Of a stretch of DNA of 64,000 nucleotides, positions 9,682-20,700 are shown one piece after another (the stretch's first letter is position 1; every line of letters starts with the position of its first letter). The notes beneath the pieces were generated by a model, which was not told where the DNA came from, did not search any database, and worked only from the letters and a program-made list of their open reading frames with translations. The position numbers were made by a program, and so were the translations under genes. The stretch is from Mesorhabditis belari (lineage: Eukaryota > Nematoda > Chromadorea > Rhabditida > Rhabditidae): NCBI GenBank assembly GCA_958450365.1, contig CAUEEP010000759.1:3267880-3331879 (forward strand). Reading direction: 5' to 3'.

Positions 9682-12600
9682 ATGAGCTCGTCACTCGTTT
9701 TTTGGATTTTTCTCGTCGTTCCCTTTTGCTTTCTCATCAAAAACAATGATGCGGGTATGGCATTTTAATGTTTATTTAAATTTTAGATCTTTAGCTCTTT
9801 AGTTCTTTAGATCTGGATCTTTAGCTCTTTAGATCTTTAGCTCTTTTGAGCTTTAGAGCTTTAGAGCTTTAGATCTATAGCTCTTTAGATCTGGATCTCT
9901 AGCTCTGGATCTCTAGCTCTGGATCTCTAGCTCTGGATCTTTAGTTCTTTAGATCTTTAGCTCTGGATCTTTAGCTCTGAATCTCTAGCTCTGGATCTCT
10001 AGCTCTGGATTTCTAACTCTGGATCTCTAGCTAGATTAGAGTTTAAATCACCAATAGATTTGTTTATCGAGACAAGCTCTGCTCATGTTTAAGCTCATGT
10101 TTAACCGTTCAGATCTCACTTTCTAGAATAACTATTAATCTGAAAATTGTTTCATTGAAAAGGCAAGAATGTCAGCTTTTAATTGCTATCTCATATATAA
10201 CAAATTCTTATAGATAAATGCCTTAAAAAGTATTGATAAGCAAGTCTAATCACTAATCCAAGCCTATAATATTTTTTAAGTCTTACAGTCATGGACAAAA
10301 GCCTTTTAAAGGTCGAATTGGTCGAATTGGTGGAATTTGGACAAAGATATACGAAAAACAAACTTCGGAAAACCAACGTTAAAAGACTTTTGTCCTTTAG
10401 CTAATAGCTAATAGCTAGTAGCTAATAGCTAATAGCTTTTTCTCACAGCTTATAGCTATAGCTTTCTTATAGTCTCCGCATCAAGCTATTAGGTTGGCCG
10501 TAAAAGTTCTTTCCGTTTTTTGACGCTAGATCTAACTTTTTATTTTACGCATCAAAAACGCCAAATAAAAAAACAAATTTATCTACTTCACCTTCAACAT
10601 CAATAACATCCTGCCACTTATCCGGCAACAAATAGATTCCGCGATAGGGAACCAGATTTAGAGAGATCAGGAACCAAATTTAGAGAGATAAAACGGTAAA
10701 ACTCACGTGGCTTCGAATCGAAAAACTGAGTGAGTGACAAGCTCTAAATCTGGTTCCTTATCTGTCTAAATTTGGTTCCCTATCGCGGAATCTGTTTGTT
10801 GCCGGATAAGTAGCAGGATGTTATTGATGTTGACGATGAATATTTCGAGTAGATAAATTCTGTTTTTTTTATTTGGCGTTTTTGATGCGTAAAATAAAAA
10901 GTTAGATCTAGCGTCAAAAAACGGAAAGCGAATCTAATAGCTTTTTCTCACAGCTTATAGCTATAGCTTATCTTGATCTAATACGGTTCGAATACGGTTT
11001 CAATACGGTTCTAATACGGTTCCAATACGGTTCCAATACGGTTCTAATACGGTTCCAATACGGTTCTAATATGGTTCTAATACGGTTCTAATATGGTTCC
11101 GATTTTGATCTAATACGGTTCCAATACGGTTCGAATACGGTTCGAATACGGTTCCAATACGGTTCCAATACGATTCCAATACGGTTCCAATACGGTTCCA
11201 ATACGGTTCCAATACGGTTCGAATACGGTTCCAATACGGTTCCAATACGGTTCTAATACGGTTCGAATACGGTTCGAATACGGTTCCAATACGGTTCCAA
11301 TACGATTCCAATACGGTTCCAATACGGTTCAAATACGGTTCGAATACGGTTCCAATACGGTTCGAATACGGTTCGAATACGGTTCCAATACGGTTCCAAT
11401 ACGGTTCCAATACGGTTCCATTACGATTCCAATACGGTTCCAATACGGTTCGAATACGGTTCCAATACGGTTCCAATACGATTCCAATACGGTTCCAATA
11501 CGGTTCGAATACGGTTCGAATACGGTTCCAATACGGTCCAATACGGTCCAATACGGTTCCAATAGTCTAAGCTATAGCTATAGCTTAGACTATAGCTATA
11601 GCTTAGACTATAGCTATAGCTTAGACTATAGCTATAGCTTAGACTATAGCTATAGCTTAGACTATAGCTATAGCTTAGACTATAGCTATAGCTTAGACTA
11701 TAGCTATAGCTTAGACTATAGCTATAGCTTAGACTATAGCTATAGCTTAGACTATAGCTATAGCTTAGACTATAGCTATAGCTTAGACTATAGCTATAGC
11801 TTAGACTATAGCTATAGCTATACCTCTCCGCATCAAGCTAAAATTTAGAATCTAAGTGTAAAAGTGTTATAAAAATGAAATTACAATAAATTTTAGGTAT
11901 TTTAGGTAATCTGAGATATTTTTGACTTAATCTGGCTTCATAAAACATATTATAAGCTTTCAAAACACAAATCTCATTGAATTGGGCAAATATTGTGAAG
12001 CCAAATACAAAAGAAAACTCTCTCAGCTTTCAAAACTCAAGAGAAAGTTCACAAAACCCTTTCAGCTTCCCCAAATTCCTCTCGGATACGAAAAAGTCGC
12101 GAACTCATCAATTTGTTGAGAGAAAGTAAAAGAAAACACAAAACACAAGCACTAATTTCCAAATAGCACAAAAATTTCAATGTTTTCTCAGCATGAGCAC
12201 AGCTTAAGAGTTGAAAAAACTTGACGAACGCCTTGTCTTCCCTTGTCAATGCTTAGTACTTTCTACTTTGGTAAATGCTCAGCTGCTGGCGCACTCACTC
12301 AGTGTGCTCAGTGTGCTAAAAAGCGCTCATTTCGGAGAGCATAAAGCACACAATTTGGCAAGATTCTAGAGCATGACTTTCTTACATTCTTTAAATAAAT
12401 CCACACCTCTATTCTTGGAATTCTTATCGAATTCTTATCAAATTCCAATTGTAGATGGTCGATTGCGAATGTGTCCGCCAGGTGGATCGTCCTTTACAAT
12501 GGCTTGGTCGATGGCATGCAGTATGAGAAGAAAAAGAGATGTTGATGATGTGATTGATGAGAAAACGGATGATGCATTGATAGGGAATCGAGGTGGGGAA

Positions 12601-13626
12601 ACGGGAGAATCGTGAATACCATGAAGGCCTAATAGAATAGCTCTATTAGAATAGCTCTAATAGAATAGCTCTATTAGAATAGCTCTATTAGAATAGCTCT
12701 ATTAGAATAGCCATAGGAGGTCCGTGTAGTCTAAGTTTACACTCAAAGAACCGCTCGCATCTTGGCGCTCAGCACTTGTTTTTGATAACAAATGAAAGTA
12801 CAGGATGCGTCAAAATTAACGCCTCACCTCTTTTACAATAGTATTTAGTTGTTTTCGAAGGAAAAATCTTCTAAATTTTTGTTTTTCTTCATTTTTTGCT
12901 TTGTTTGTTCTAACATCTAGCTTTTCAACAACAAAAAAAAATTGTTTAAACCCCTGAATACCTTTAAAAAGAGTCGTATATAAGGCGGCGCTCGTCATTT
13001 TTTGCAATAATTTTCACTAAAACTACGGTAATTTTTCCCAAGTGTGCGTTTTAAAAAAAAAACGCATTACTCGCGAGGAACACACTCTAGTATCGATGCC
13101 CAAGGTGTCTCACGGATCAAACATTGAGCTAGCTATGACAGTTGCACCTATCGGATGTTAGGAGCTGGCCAGGTTGGCTGGTTTTGACTGGTTTTGCCTG
13201 GTTTTGCCTGGTTTTGGGACTTTGAGCCAGACTACCCTGCTGCAGAGAGGAAGAGACTGCAAAGAGGTCAAGCCAGGCTAGGAGAACCTGACTTCTGGTC
13301 AGACGTTAGCATTGCTTAGCCAATTTCATTCATAACACTTGCCACTGCAGAGGGGTCAAGCCAGGCTAGGATTTAGTAAACTTAGCTTGGGTAAATAAGT
13401 CAGTGGCAGAGAGATGGATGTCAGAACTCAGAGAAGTCTGAAGTCCGAAACAGAGAAGTTTATGAGAGCCAGTTTACCAATTCTCAGTTTGAGAACCAGT
13501 TTACCAATTTCAGATCGTCGTGCTTTCATCGCGCCATCCATCCGACAATTGCAGCGAATTTGCTGTAGCCGGGGGTGTACGGTGTCGGATTTGCTCGGCT
13601 ATTGTGGACCGTTATCTGGATGGTGA
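9682..13626 (+). CDS. Insulin-like peptide precursor
   Basis: Three exons by eye: 9682-9754, 12455-12592, 13514-13626 (324 nt, 107 residues); both introns split codons in phase 1. Exon 1 is a clean signal peptide (MSSSLVFWIFLVVPFCFL). Exon 2 holds the B chain with CPPGGSSFTMAWSMAC, then RRKR, a dibasic processing site and an acidic connecting segment. Exon 3 supplies RDRR before an A chain ICCSRGCTVSDLLGYC, the exact CC-x3-C-x8-C insulin pattern. Six cysteines allow the usual three disulfides. The B-chain cysteines are 14 residues apart, against about 11 in vertebrate insulin. The product should be a secreted hormone acting on a DAF-2-type receptor; which C. elegans ins gene it matches is not known. 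Intron 1 (2.7 kb) contains three repeat arrays and a foldback element. Confidence 0.9.
9778..10035. repeat. 12-13 bp minisatellite in insulin-gene intron 1
   Basis: Copies of TCTAGCTCTGGA and TTTAGATCTTTAGC variants. Confidence 0.7.
10491..10935. mobile_element. Foldback made of two inverted mariner 3' ends
   Basis: Left (10500-10650) and right (10775-10930) arms are inverted copies carrying TTTTTTGACGCTAGATCTAA and a piece that reads W-QDVIDV-GE on the strand pointing into the centre, resembling the C-terminus of mariner transposases. The left end begins TTAGGTTGGCCG after TA, a mariner-like terminus. The centre carries duplicated TCTAAATTTGGTTCC segments. No full transposase survives. Confidence 0.6.
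10978..11565. repeat. 11-bp minisatellite (GGTTCCAATAC family)
   Basis: About 53 copies of GGTTCCAATAC with GGTTCGAATAC and GGTTCTAATAC variants. Related arrays lie at 13767-14352, 29786-30280, 48350-48545 and 59040-59210. Because 11 is not a multiple of three, long spurious ORFs appear here. Confidence 0.95.
11566..11822. repeat. 18-bp near-palindromic minisatellite
   Basis: About 14 near-identical copies of TTAGACTATAGCTATAGC; the unit contains the palindrome AGCTATAGCT. Homogeneity suggests recent expansion. Confidence 0.95.
12622..12716. repeat. 14-bp minisatellite in insulin-gene intron 2
   Basis: About six copies of AGCTCTATTAGAAT. Confidence 0.85.
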
Positions 13627-13766
13627 AGAGGATCGGTGCAGTAATCTCTTGACAGTATTCTCTTGACAGTATTCTCTTTACAGTAATGTCTTTACCGTAA
13701 TCCCTTTACAGCAATCCCTTTACAGTAATCCCTTTATCGTAAGCTCTTTTCCGTAATCTCTTTACC

Positions 13767-14352
13767 GTAATCCCTATGGTTCCAATATGGTTCCAAGATG
13801 CTCCCATAAGTTCCAATATGGTTCCAATATGGTTCTATCTATGGTTCCAATATGATTCCAATATGGTTCCAATCTGGTTCCAATATGGTTCTAATATGGT
13901 TCTATATATGGTTCCAATATGGTTCTATCTATGGTTCCAATATGGTTCCAATATGGTTCCAATCTGGTTCCAATATGGTTCCAATATGGTTCCAATATGG
14001 TTCTGTAGATGGTTCTATACATGGTTCCAATATGGTTCTATATATGGTTCCAATATGGTTCCAATATGGTTCCAATATGGTTCCAATATGATTCCAATCT
14101 GGTTCCAATATGGTTCTAATATGGTTCTATATATGGTTCCAATATGGTTTTATATATGGTACCAATATGGTTCCAATCTGGTTCCAATATGGTTCCAATA
14201 TGATTCCAATCTGGTTCCAATATGGTTCTAATATGGTTCTATATATGGTTCCAATATGGTTCCAATATGGTTCCAATATGGTTCCAATCTGGTTCCAATA
14301 TGGTTCCAATATGATTCCAATATGATTCCAATATGGTTCCAATATGGTTCTT
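13767..14352. repeat. 11-bp minisatellite (GGTTCCAATAT variant)
   Basis: About 50 copies of GGTTCCAATAT with TCTATATAT and GATTCC variants, just downstream of the insulin stop codon. Same family as 10978-11565 with ATAT in place of ATAC. Confidence 0.95.
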
Positions 14353-14741
14353 TCTCTTTACTCTTTCTCTTTACCCCAATCTCTTTACCCCAATCTCTAC
14401 CGTATCCCAAACCTCTATACGATCTCCAAAAATCCTTTGCCTTATGCAATCTCTCATAAATTTTGTATGTACAACTTGTAATGCTTTTTTTTTGTAGAAA
14501 CTATTGATAAAATACATCTTTTGTTTATTTTTGGTTTGTTTTAAAAGTACAATAATCTTACAGTAACCTTACAGTAATCCTAGACAAAATAAACAGAAAA
14601 AATTCAACTTCTTGAAGTCCAAACTCCTTGAAGTCCAAACTTCTTGAAGATCGATTCGAGAATCAAACAGAAGCTTCTAAACCTTGAAGATAAACTAATT
14701 TCAAGCAAATATTCGATTCCTCTAGATATTTGGACTCTTTT
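14353..14741. other. Gap between insulin gene repeats and Mesh-like gene stop
   Basis: No gene seen. On the minus strand this should be the 3' untranslated region of the Mesh-like gene; AATAAA on that strand lies near 14535 (TTTATT on plus). Confidence 0.4.
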
Positions 14742-17700
14742 CTAAGAGCCAGCTTCCATCAAAACTAACAGAATCGATAAGAATCGATTTTGATCGATAA
14801 GTAATCGAGTTTTAATCGATAATGATAAAGACAAGAGCTCTTGCATACCGTTGAAAGCGAAATCCACTCCTTCACCGCCACCCAAATGAACGACTCGTTG
14901 CGGATACGGATTCACGAAACGCACTCTCGGAGAAGCGAAATTCGAGATTTGAGAGCGATCTGAAGACAGAGAAAATCAGACAGACAGTCCAGAAAGCCCA
15001 GAGATTAGCCTAAGAAGTCCAGAAAGTCCAGAAAGCCCAGAAATTAGCCCAGGAAGTCCAGAACTTAGCCCACAAAGCCTAGAAAGTCCAGGAATTAGCC
15101 CAAGAAGCCCAGAGAGTCGCGAAATGAGCTCAGAAAGCCTAGAAAGCCCAGAAATAAGCCCATTTAATCATATTTTAATCAATTTTAATCAATTTTAATC
15201 AATTTTAATCAATTGGCATCAATTGGAATCAATTTTAATCAATTTTAATCAGCCCAAATCAGTTTAAATCAATCCAAATCAATTTTAATCAATCCAAATC
15301 AATTTAAATCAATCCAAATCAATTCAACTCAATCCGCATCCATATTTCCTTACCCCTGAAATCCTCGGTGCTCTTCGGGTAAATGATCGTTTCTCGTTGT
15401 TGTGGAGGAGTGTTCGGAGTCAAGAGACTTCTTTGCATAAATTCTGGGCTCTTTTTCCTAAAAGAGTTTTGAAAAGTCGATTTGAATGGGAAAATTGCTT
15501 TGATTTGATTTGAATTTGATTGTTTACAATGTTTCGATGATTTTCTGTCTTCTAATATGCTCGGCTTGGCGTTGTTTCCCAGTCAAAATGCAGAAAACAA
15601 AAATCGCGATCAAAGCCAAGAGAATGGCGACTGAGGAGAGGATTCCGGTCATCCATTTCAATGCTGTTTCTTCGGATCGATCTGGAATTTGATTTCTTGA
15701 AGGGCAGATTTACAGAAAACGATCTTTTGCTTGTTTTGCTTGAATTTGGCTTAGAATTGCTTAAAATTAGCTTAAATTTGGTCCATTTCTTCCAGCTTGA
15801 GTCAATTTGAGTCAATTTGAGTCAATTTTGATCGACCTTCACTCACCTCGACACCAAACCCACCATCCCGGTGACCACGTTCCATTAATACACGTTCTTT
15901 GTTGATCACCGTGCAGAAAATATTCTGGTTTACACATAAAAGACACGGTTACTCCTGAAATTGTTGTTATGGCTAAATTATCGATTTTCTATTAGACTTT
16001 CCAGAAAATCTTTTCGTTTTCTGTTCATTCTGGAAGGCATGTTTCCAATTTATCGAATCGTTGTGGGGATTGGGGAAGATTTAGGGATGACGTCATAATC
16101 CGGAAAGAGACGCGGCCCCGGAAGTGTCAATAGAATGGAAATTAAAAGACTTTGGGAATGAGATTGGAGGTTATGGATGTCACAACAGGGATCGGTGGGA
16201 TTAGATTTCTACGAAAGCCGGTTTTGGCTAGCTGCATTACCCAAGGTTGGAGTTCGACCCATGAAAAGCCACACGAATGGAAGCTTGAGCTTTGGAATTT
16301 TAAAATAAGCCAATCTGGAGCGCACTCGAGCGATTGGGTTGGTCTAATATCGAAAAATTGATAAAGTGCCGCGATTCAGCCGACTGGATCTTTTCAACGG
16401 AATCAGCCTCGGAAGCTCTAAAAGTCTAGAAATAAGCTAATCTGGAGTACACCCAAACTTTCGAACTGTCCAAACTGCAAGGAATTTAAGATCTAAAGTG
16501 ATCTAAAGTGATCTAGAGTGACTAGAGTGATCTAGAGTGATCTAGAGTGATCTAGAGTGATCTAGAGTAATCTAGAGTAATCTAGAGTGATCTAGAGTGA
16601 TCTAGAGTAACCTAGAGTGATCTAGAGTGATCTAGAGTGATCTAGAGTGGTCTAGAGTGATCTGGAGTAATCTAGAGTGATCTAGAGTGATCTAGAGTGG
16701 TCTAGAGTGGTCTAGAGTGATCTAGAGTGGTCTAGAGTGATCTAGAGTGATCTAGAGTGATCTAGAGTGATCTAGAGTAATCTAGAGTAATCTAGAGTGA
16801 TCTAGAGTGATCTAGAGTAACCTAGAGTGATCTAAAGTGATCTAGAGTGATCTAGAGTGATCTAGAGTGATCTAGAGTGGTCTAGAGTGGTCTAGAGTGA
16901 TCTAGAGTGGTCTAGAGTGATCTAGAGTGGTCTAGAGTGATCTAGAGTGATCTAGAGTGGTCTAGAGTGATCTGGAGTAATCTAGAGTGATCTAGAGTGC
17001 CAGTCCTGTTCCCCGAAAAAGATCAAACCCAGAAAAGCTACGCAAATAAAGCTTTCCATTTTAAAACTTTGCAGCAAGCCAATCTGGAGCGCACCAAAAC
17101 CGTAGTTCAGTTGGTTTTAAAGAAATACAAAGAAAGCCTCTGAACAGCCTTCTGAATAGCCTTCTGAACAGCCGAATCATTATCCTTACCATCCAAATAA
17201 TTGTTCCCTGGCGGAAATTTGATCACTCCCGGATTTTTCATCAGTGGACCGCACGATTTCACTGAATTTGAAGGAATTGAAAGAGAATTGAAAGAGATTT
17301 AGTGCGTTTACCGGGCACAAAGTAACACCAATTTTCACTCACATCTCACTTCTCCTTTTTTCTTGAATTGCTCGAACTTTCTCTCACTGTCCAGCGTTTC
17401 AAGAGCTAGCTGAAAGTCAGCTTTCATTAGTCAGCCTTTACTAGACAGCCTTTATTAATCAGCCTTTAATAGACAGCCTTTACTAGTCAGCATTTACTAG
17501 TCAGCTTTTATTACTCAGCCTTTTCCACTCTAACTATAAGCAAACCTCTCTTCGTCCACTCATCAAATAGTCGTACTCACAGGACGGAACGCCTTGGCAC
17601 ATTACCTGAATTCATTGAATTATGAAACGAACTTTGCAATCAGCTGCTTTCTGTTGTTGTTTTCTTTTTCATAATTTGCTTTTAACTAGCTTTTAGCTCA

Positions 17701-20700
17701 TCGCTTGCGGAAAAGCATTAGCTTAGGCTTGGACTTAGGCTTGGACTTAGGCTTGGACTTAGGCTTGGACTTAGGCTTGGACTTAGGCTTGGACTTAGGC
17801 TTGGACTTAGGCTTAGGCTTAGGCTTAGGCTTGGACTTAGGCTTGGACTTAGGCTTGGACTTAGGCTTGGACTTAGGCTTGGACTTAGGCTTAGGCTTAG
17901 GCTTAGGCTTGGACTTAGGCTTGGACTTAGGCTTGGACTTAGGCTTGGACTTAGGCTTGGACTTAGGCTTGGACTTAGGCTTGGACTTAGGCTTAGGCTT
18001 AGGCTTAGGCTTGGACTTAGGCTTGGACTTAGGCTTGGACTTAGGCTTGGACTTAGGCTTGGACTTAGGCTTAGGCTTAGGCTTAGGCTTGGACTTAGGC
18101 TTGGACTTAGGCTTGGACTTAGGCTTGGACTTAGGCTTGGACTTAGGCTTGGACTTAGGCTTGGACTTAGGCTTGGACTTAGGCTTAGGCTTAGGCTTAG
18201 GCTTGGACTTAGGCTTGGACTTAGGCTTGGACTTAGGCTTGGACTTGGACTTAGGCTTAGGCTTGGACTTGGACTTAGGCTTAGGCTTAGGCTTAGGCAT
18301 TCGCTTTCCGCAAGCGCCGAGCGGATGCCGCTAAGAAATACAACAAAACAAATGCCGTCAATCGTTCTCAATCTCGAAAACCTTCAGTTGAACTCTTCAT
18401 TGAACTCTATTGAACTCTATTGAACTCTATTGAACTCTCTATTGAACCCTCCAGTGAACAACGTTTACAAAGTAATCCCTTATAGAAAGTGATCAGAAGT
18501 TTCAGCAGGTTTCAACAGGTTTCAGTAGATTTAATCACAAAAGTATCATAGCTTGAAGATCCTTGAAGATCAAAAGGATTCTCAAGAACTCTTCAGCTCA
18601 AGAACATTTCAGCTCACCCGAACTTCATCTCGACTAAAGACGAGACTCTCAAAATGCGAGTAATTTGATTGAAGCCACGGATCGAAAACCGGCTCGTAGA
18701 AAGGATCTGAATGGGAAAATTCTGGATTCTAGTTTCGCATTCTATATTCTCATTCTAGTTTCGCATTCTAGATTTCTAATAAGTTAAGAGAATTAGATTC
18801 CTTTACCAGCAAATGACAATGGATCATAGAGTGGACGATGTTCAGGTTGAAAAAGAGAGCCGATGTTTGGGAGAAGATCAAGACGCCCTGGAAATTGTTT
18901 AAGTTAATGTTAATGGAGTTTAAATGTTCATTTATAGAATTTGTTCAGCTTTTCAGATTTTAAGCTTTTAGGCTTTTAAGCTTTTAAGCTTTTAAACCTT
19001 TTAAACCTTTTAAACCTTTTTTTAAAACACATTTTGACTGTTTTTGCGCTAAAATGGAACGCTTAAAATAACTGAAAAAAAAAAGAAATCAATCTAGAAA
19101 TCTCTTCTTCACGTTAACAACAAATTTCTTATTTAAGATCAGTTGCATGTGTTTTTGAGGCTTCATTTATATTATAAATGAAGCCTCAAATGCTATTCTT
19201 TAAAGAAAAAGGTATGGGGTTTCTTGTTGAAAAACGATTTTCTGATTTTGATCGATTTGATTTTTTTTTGATCGATTTCATCACTCAACTCTACTGATTC
19301 CATATCCAGCACAATGCCAAATAGTCCTTTTTTTCCCTACAAGCTATTTGAAAGCACAGACTTGAGTTTTATGATGAAGCGATTAACGAGAAAACGAGAA
19401 AACGAGAAAATCTCTCCATAATCTCTCCATAAACTCCCCATAATCTCCCCATAATTAAACTCACATCTCTCTCCGAACTCATAAAAGAGTTGTCGCTGAT
19501 TTGAGGCTGAGTGCAAAATCCCGCATTCGGGCGTTGTGAAATCGTCGTTCGGGTTTTGATTGTAGGTACCTGAGTTTTATAAGATTCGGTTCAAGCACGG
19601 CTTAGTAGTATTGCTTCTGTTACATGCTTAGGCTTACATGCTTCTGTTTCTGCTCAAAATGTAAACACTTCCCAACTCTTTCATTTTCTTTCAGCCGACA
19701 ATGAAGAGCAAGGAATGAGCGCCCAAGAAAAAGTGCATTTACAAATGAATACAAACTACACTAGAAGCAGGTTTGTGCACTCAAGGACTATCTGATTCAA
19801 TTCGGATCTCATCTGGGTAACGGATAACGGAGGGGGAGGGAGGAAGAGGGAGGAAGAGGAGGAGGAGGAGGGAAGAGGGAGGAAGGGAGGAGGGAGGGGG
19901 GAGGAGGAGGAGGAGGAGGAGGGGGAGGAGGAGGAGGAGGAGGAGGAGGAAGAGAGGAGGAAGAGGAGGAGGAAGAGGAAGAGGAAGAGGAGGAGGAAGA
20001 GGGAGAGAGGAGGAGGAGGAGGAGGGAGGAGGAGGGGAGGAGGGAGGGGGGAGAAGGAGGGAGGGAGGAAGAGAAGGAGGAGGAAGGAGGAGGGAGGGAG
20101 GGGGGGGAGAAGGAGGAGGGGAGGGGGAGGAGGAGGAGGAAGAGGGGGGGGAGGAGGGAGGAGGAGGAGGAGGAGGAGGAGGAGAGAGGAGGGGGGAAGA
20201 GGGGAAGAGGGAGGGGGAGAGAGGAGGAGGAGGGGAGGGAGAGGAGGAGGGAGGAGGGGAGGGAGGGAGGAGGGAGGAGGAAGAGGAGGAGGGAGGAGGG
20301 GAGGAAGAGGGGGGGGAGGAGAAGGAGGGAGGGGGGGAGGGAGGAGGAGAAAGAGGAGGAGGGGGAGGAGGAGGAGGAAGAGGAGGAGGAGGAGGAGGAA
20401 GAGGAGGATGTACTATAGTAATACAGTGATTCAGTAAAGCAGTAGTATAGTACACCCACCAAGCAATCCAACAGTTCGATACGTGTATGCGCAAGCGCCA
20501 TACGGTGAAAAGAGAGCCGGATCGATCCACTGTGTCGTCGTTTCATCAAATATTGACAACAAAGACGGGGTTTCGGTTGGATGCCAGGCCATCTGTGGTT
20601 AAACGTTTAAAAATCGATCACATTGCGTACCTTTGACGTCTGATTGTACGAAGCGGGCAACGCGACGATTATATTCAACAATCCCCTCGCCTCCTCAATT

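Larger units (their letters stand above)
14742..18887 (-). other. Mesh-like gene, exons 37-46: sushi domain, membrane helix, tail
   Basis: Exons 18887-18807, 18706-18618, 17605-17546, 17409-17343, 17261-17190, 15954-15847, 15681-15528, 15457-15354, 14959-14849 and 14764-14742. [12 protein letters not shown] precedes the sushi domain, whose four cysteines lie in SCGP, FMCK, RTCI and [24 protein letters not shown] is the membrane helix, followed by a basic TGKQRQ stop-transfer segment. The tail contains a [10 protein letters not shown] motif. Confidence 0.85.

Noticed and set aside
11066..11562. Long minus-strand ORFs of [11 protein letters not shown] repeats
   Set aside because: Direct translation of an 11-bp tandem array; three units give 11 residues in any frame, with no start context or splice signals.
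17702..18316. A true chromosome end
   Set aside because: TTAGGC arrays are internal, flanked by exons of one gene on both sides, and mixed with variant units.
17698..18371. Three overlapping 200-codon ORFs (KPKS, LGLD, SLSP repeats)
   Set aside because: 12-bp tandem repeat is open in several frames on both strands; it lies in an intron of the Mesh-like gene.
19781..20549. Pro/Ser-rich ORFs of about 250 codons
   Set aside because: Translation of the GGA tract; the true exon (20592-20460) uses another frame.
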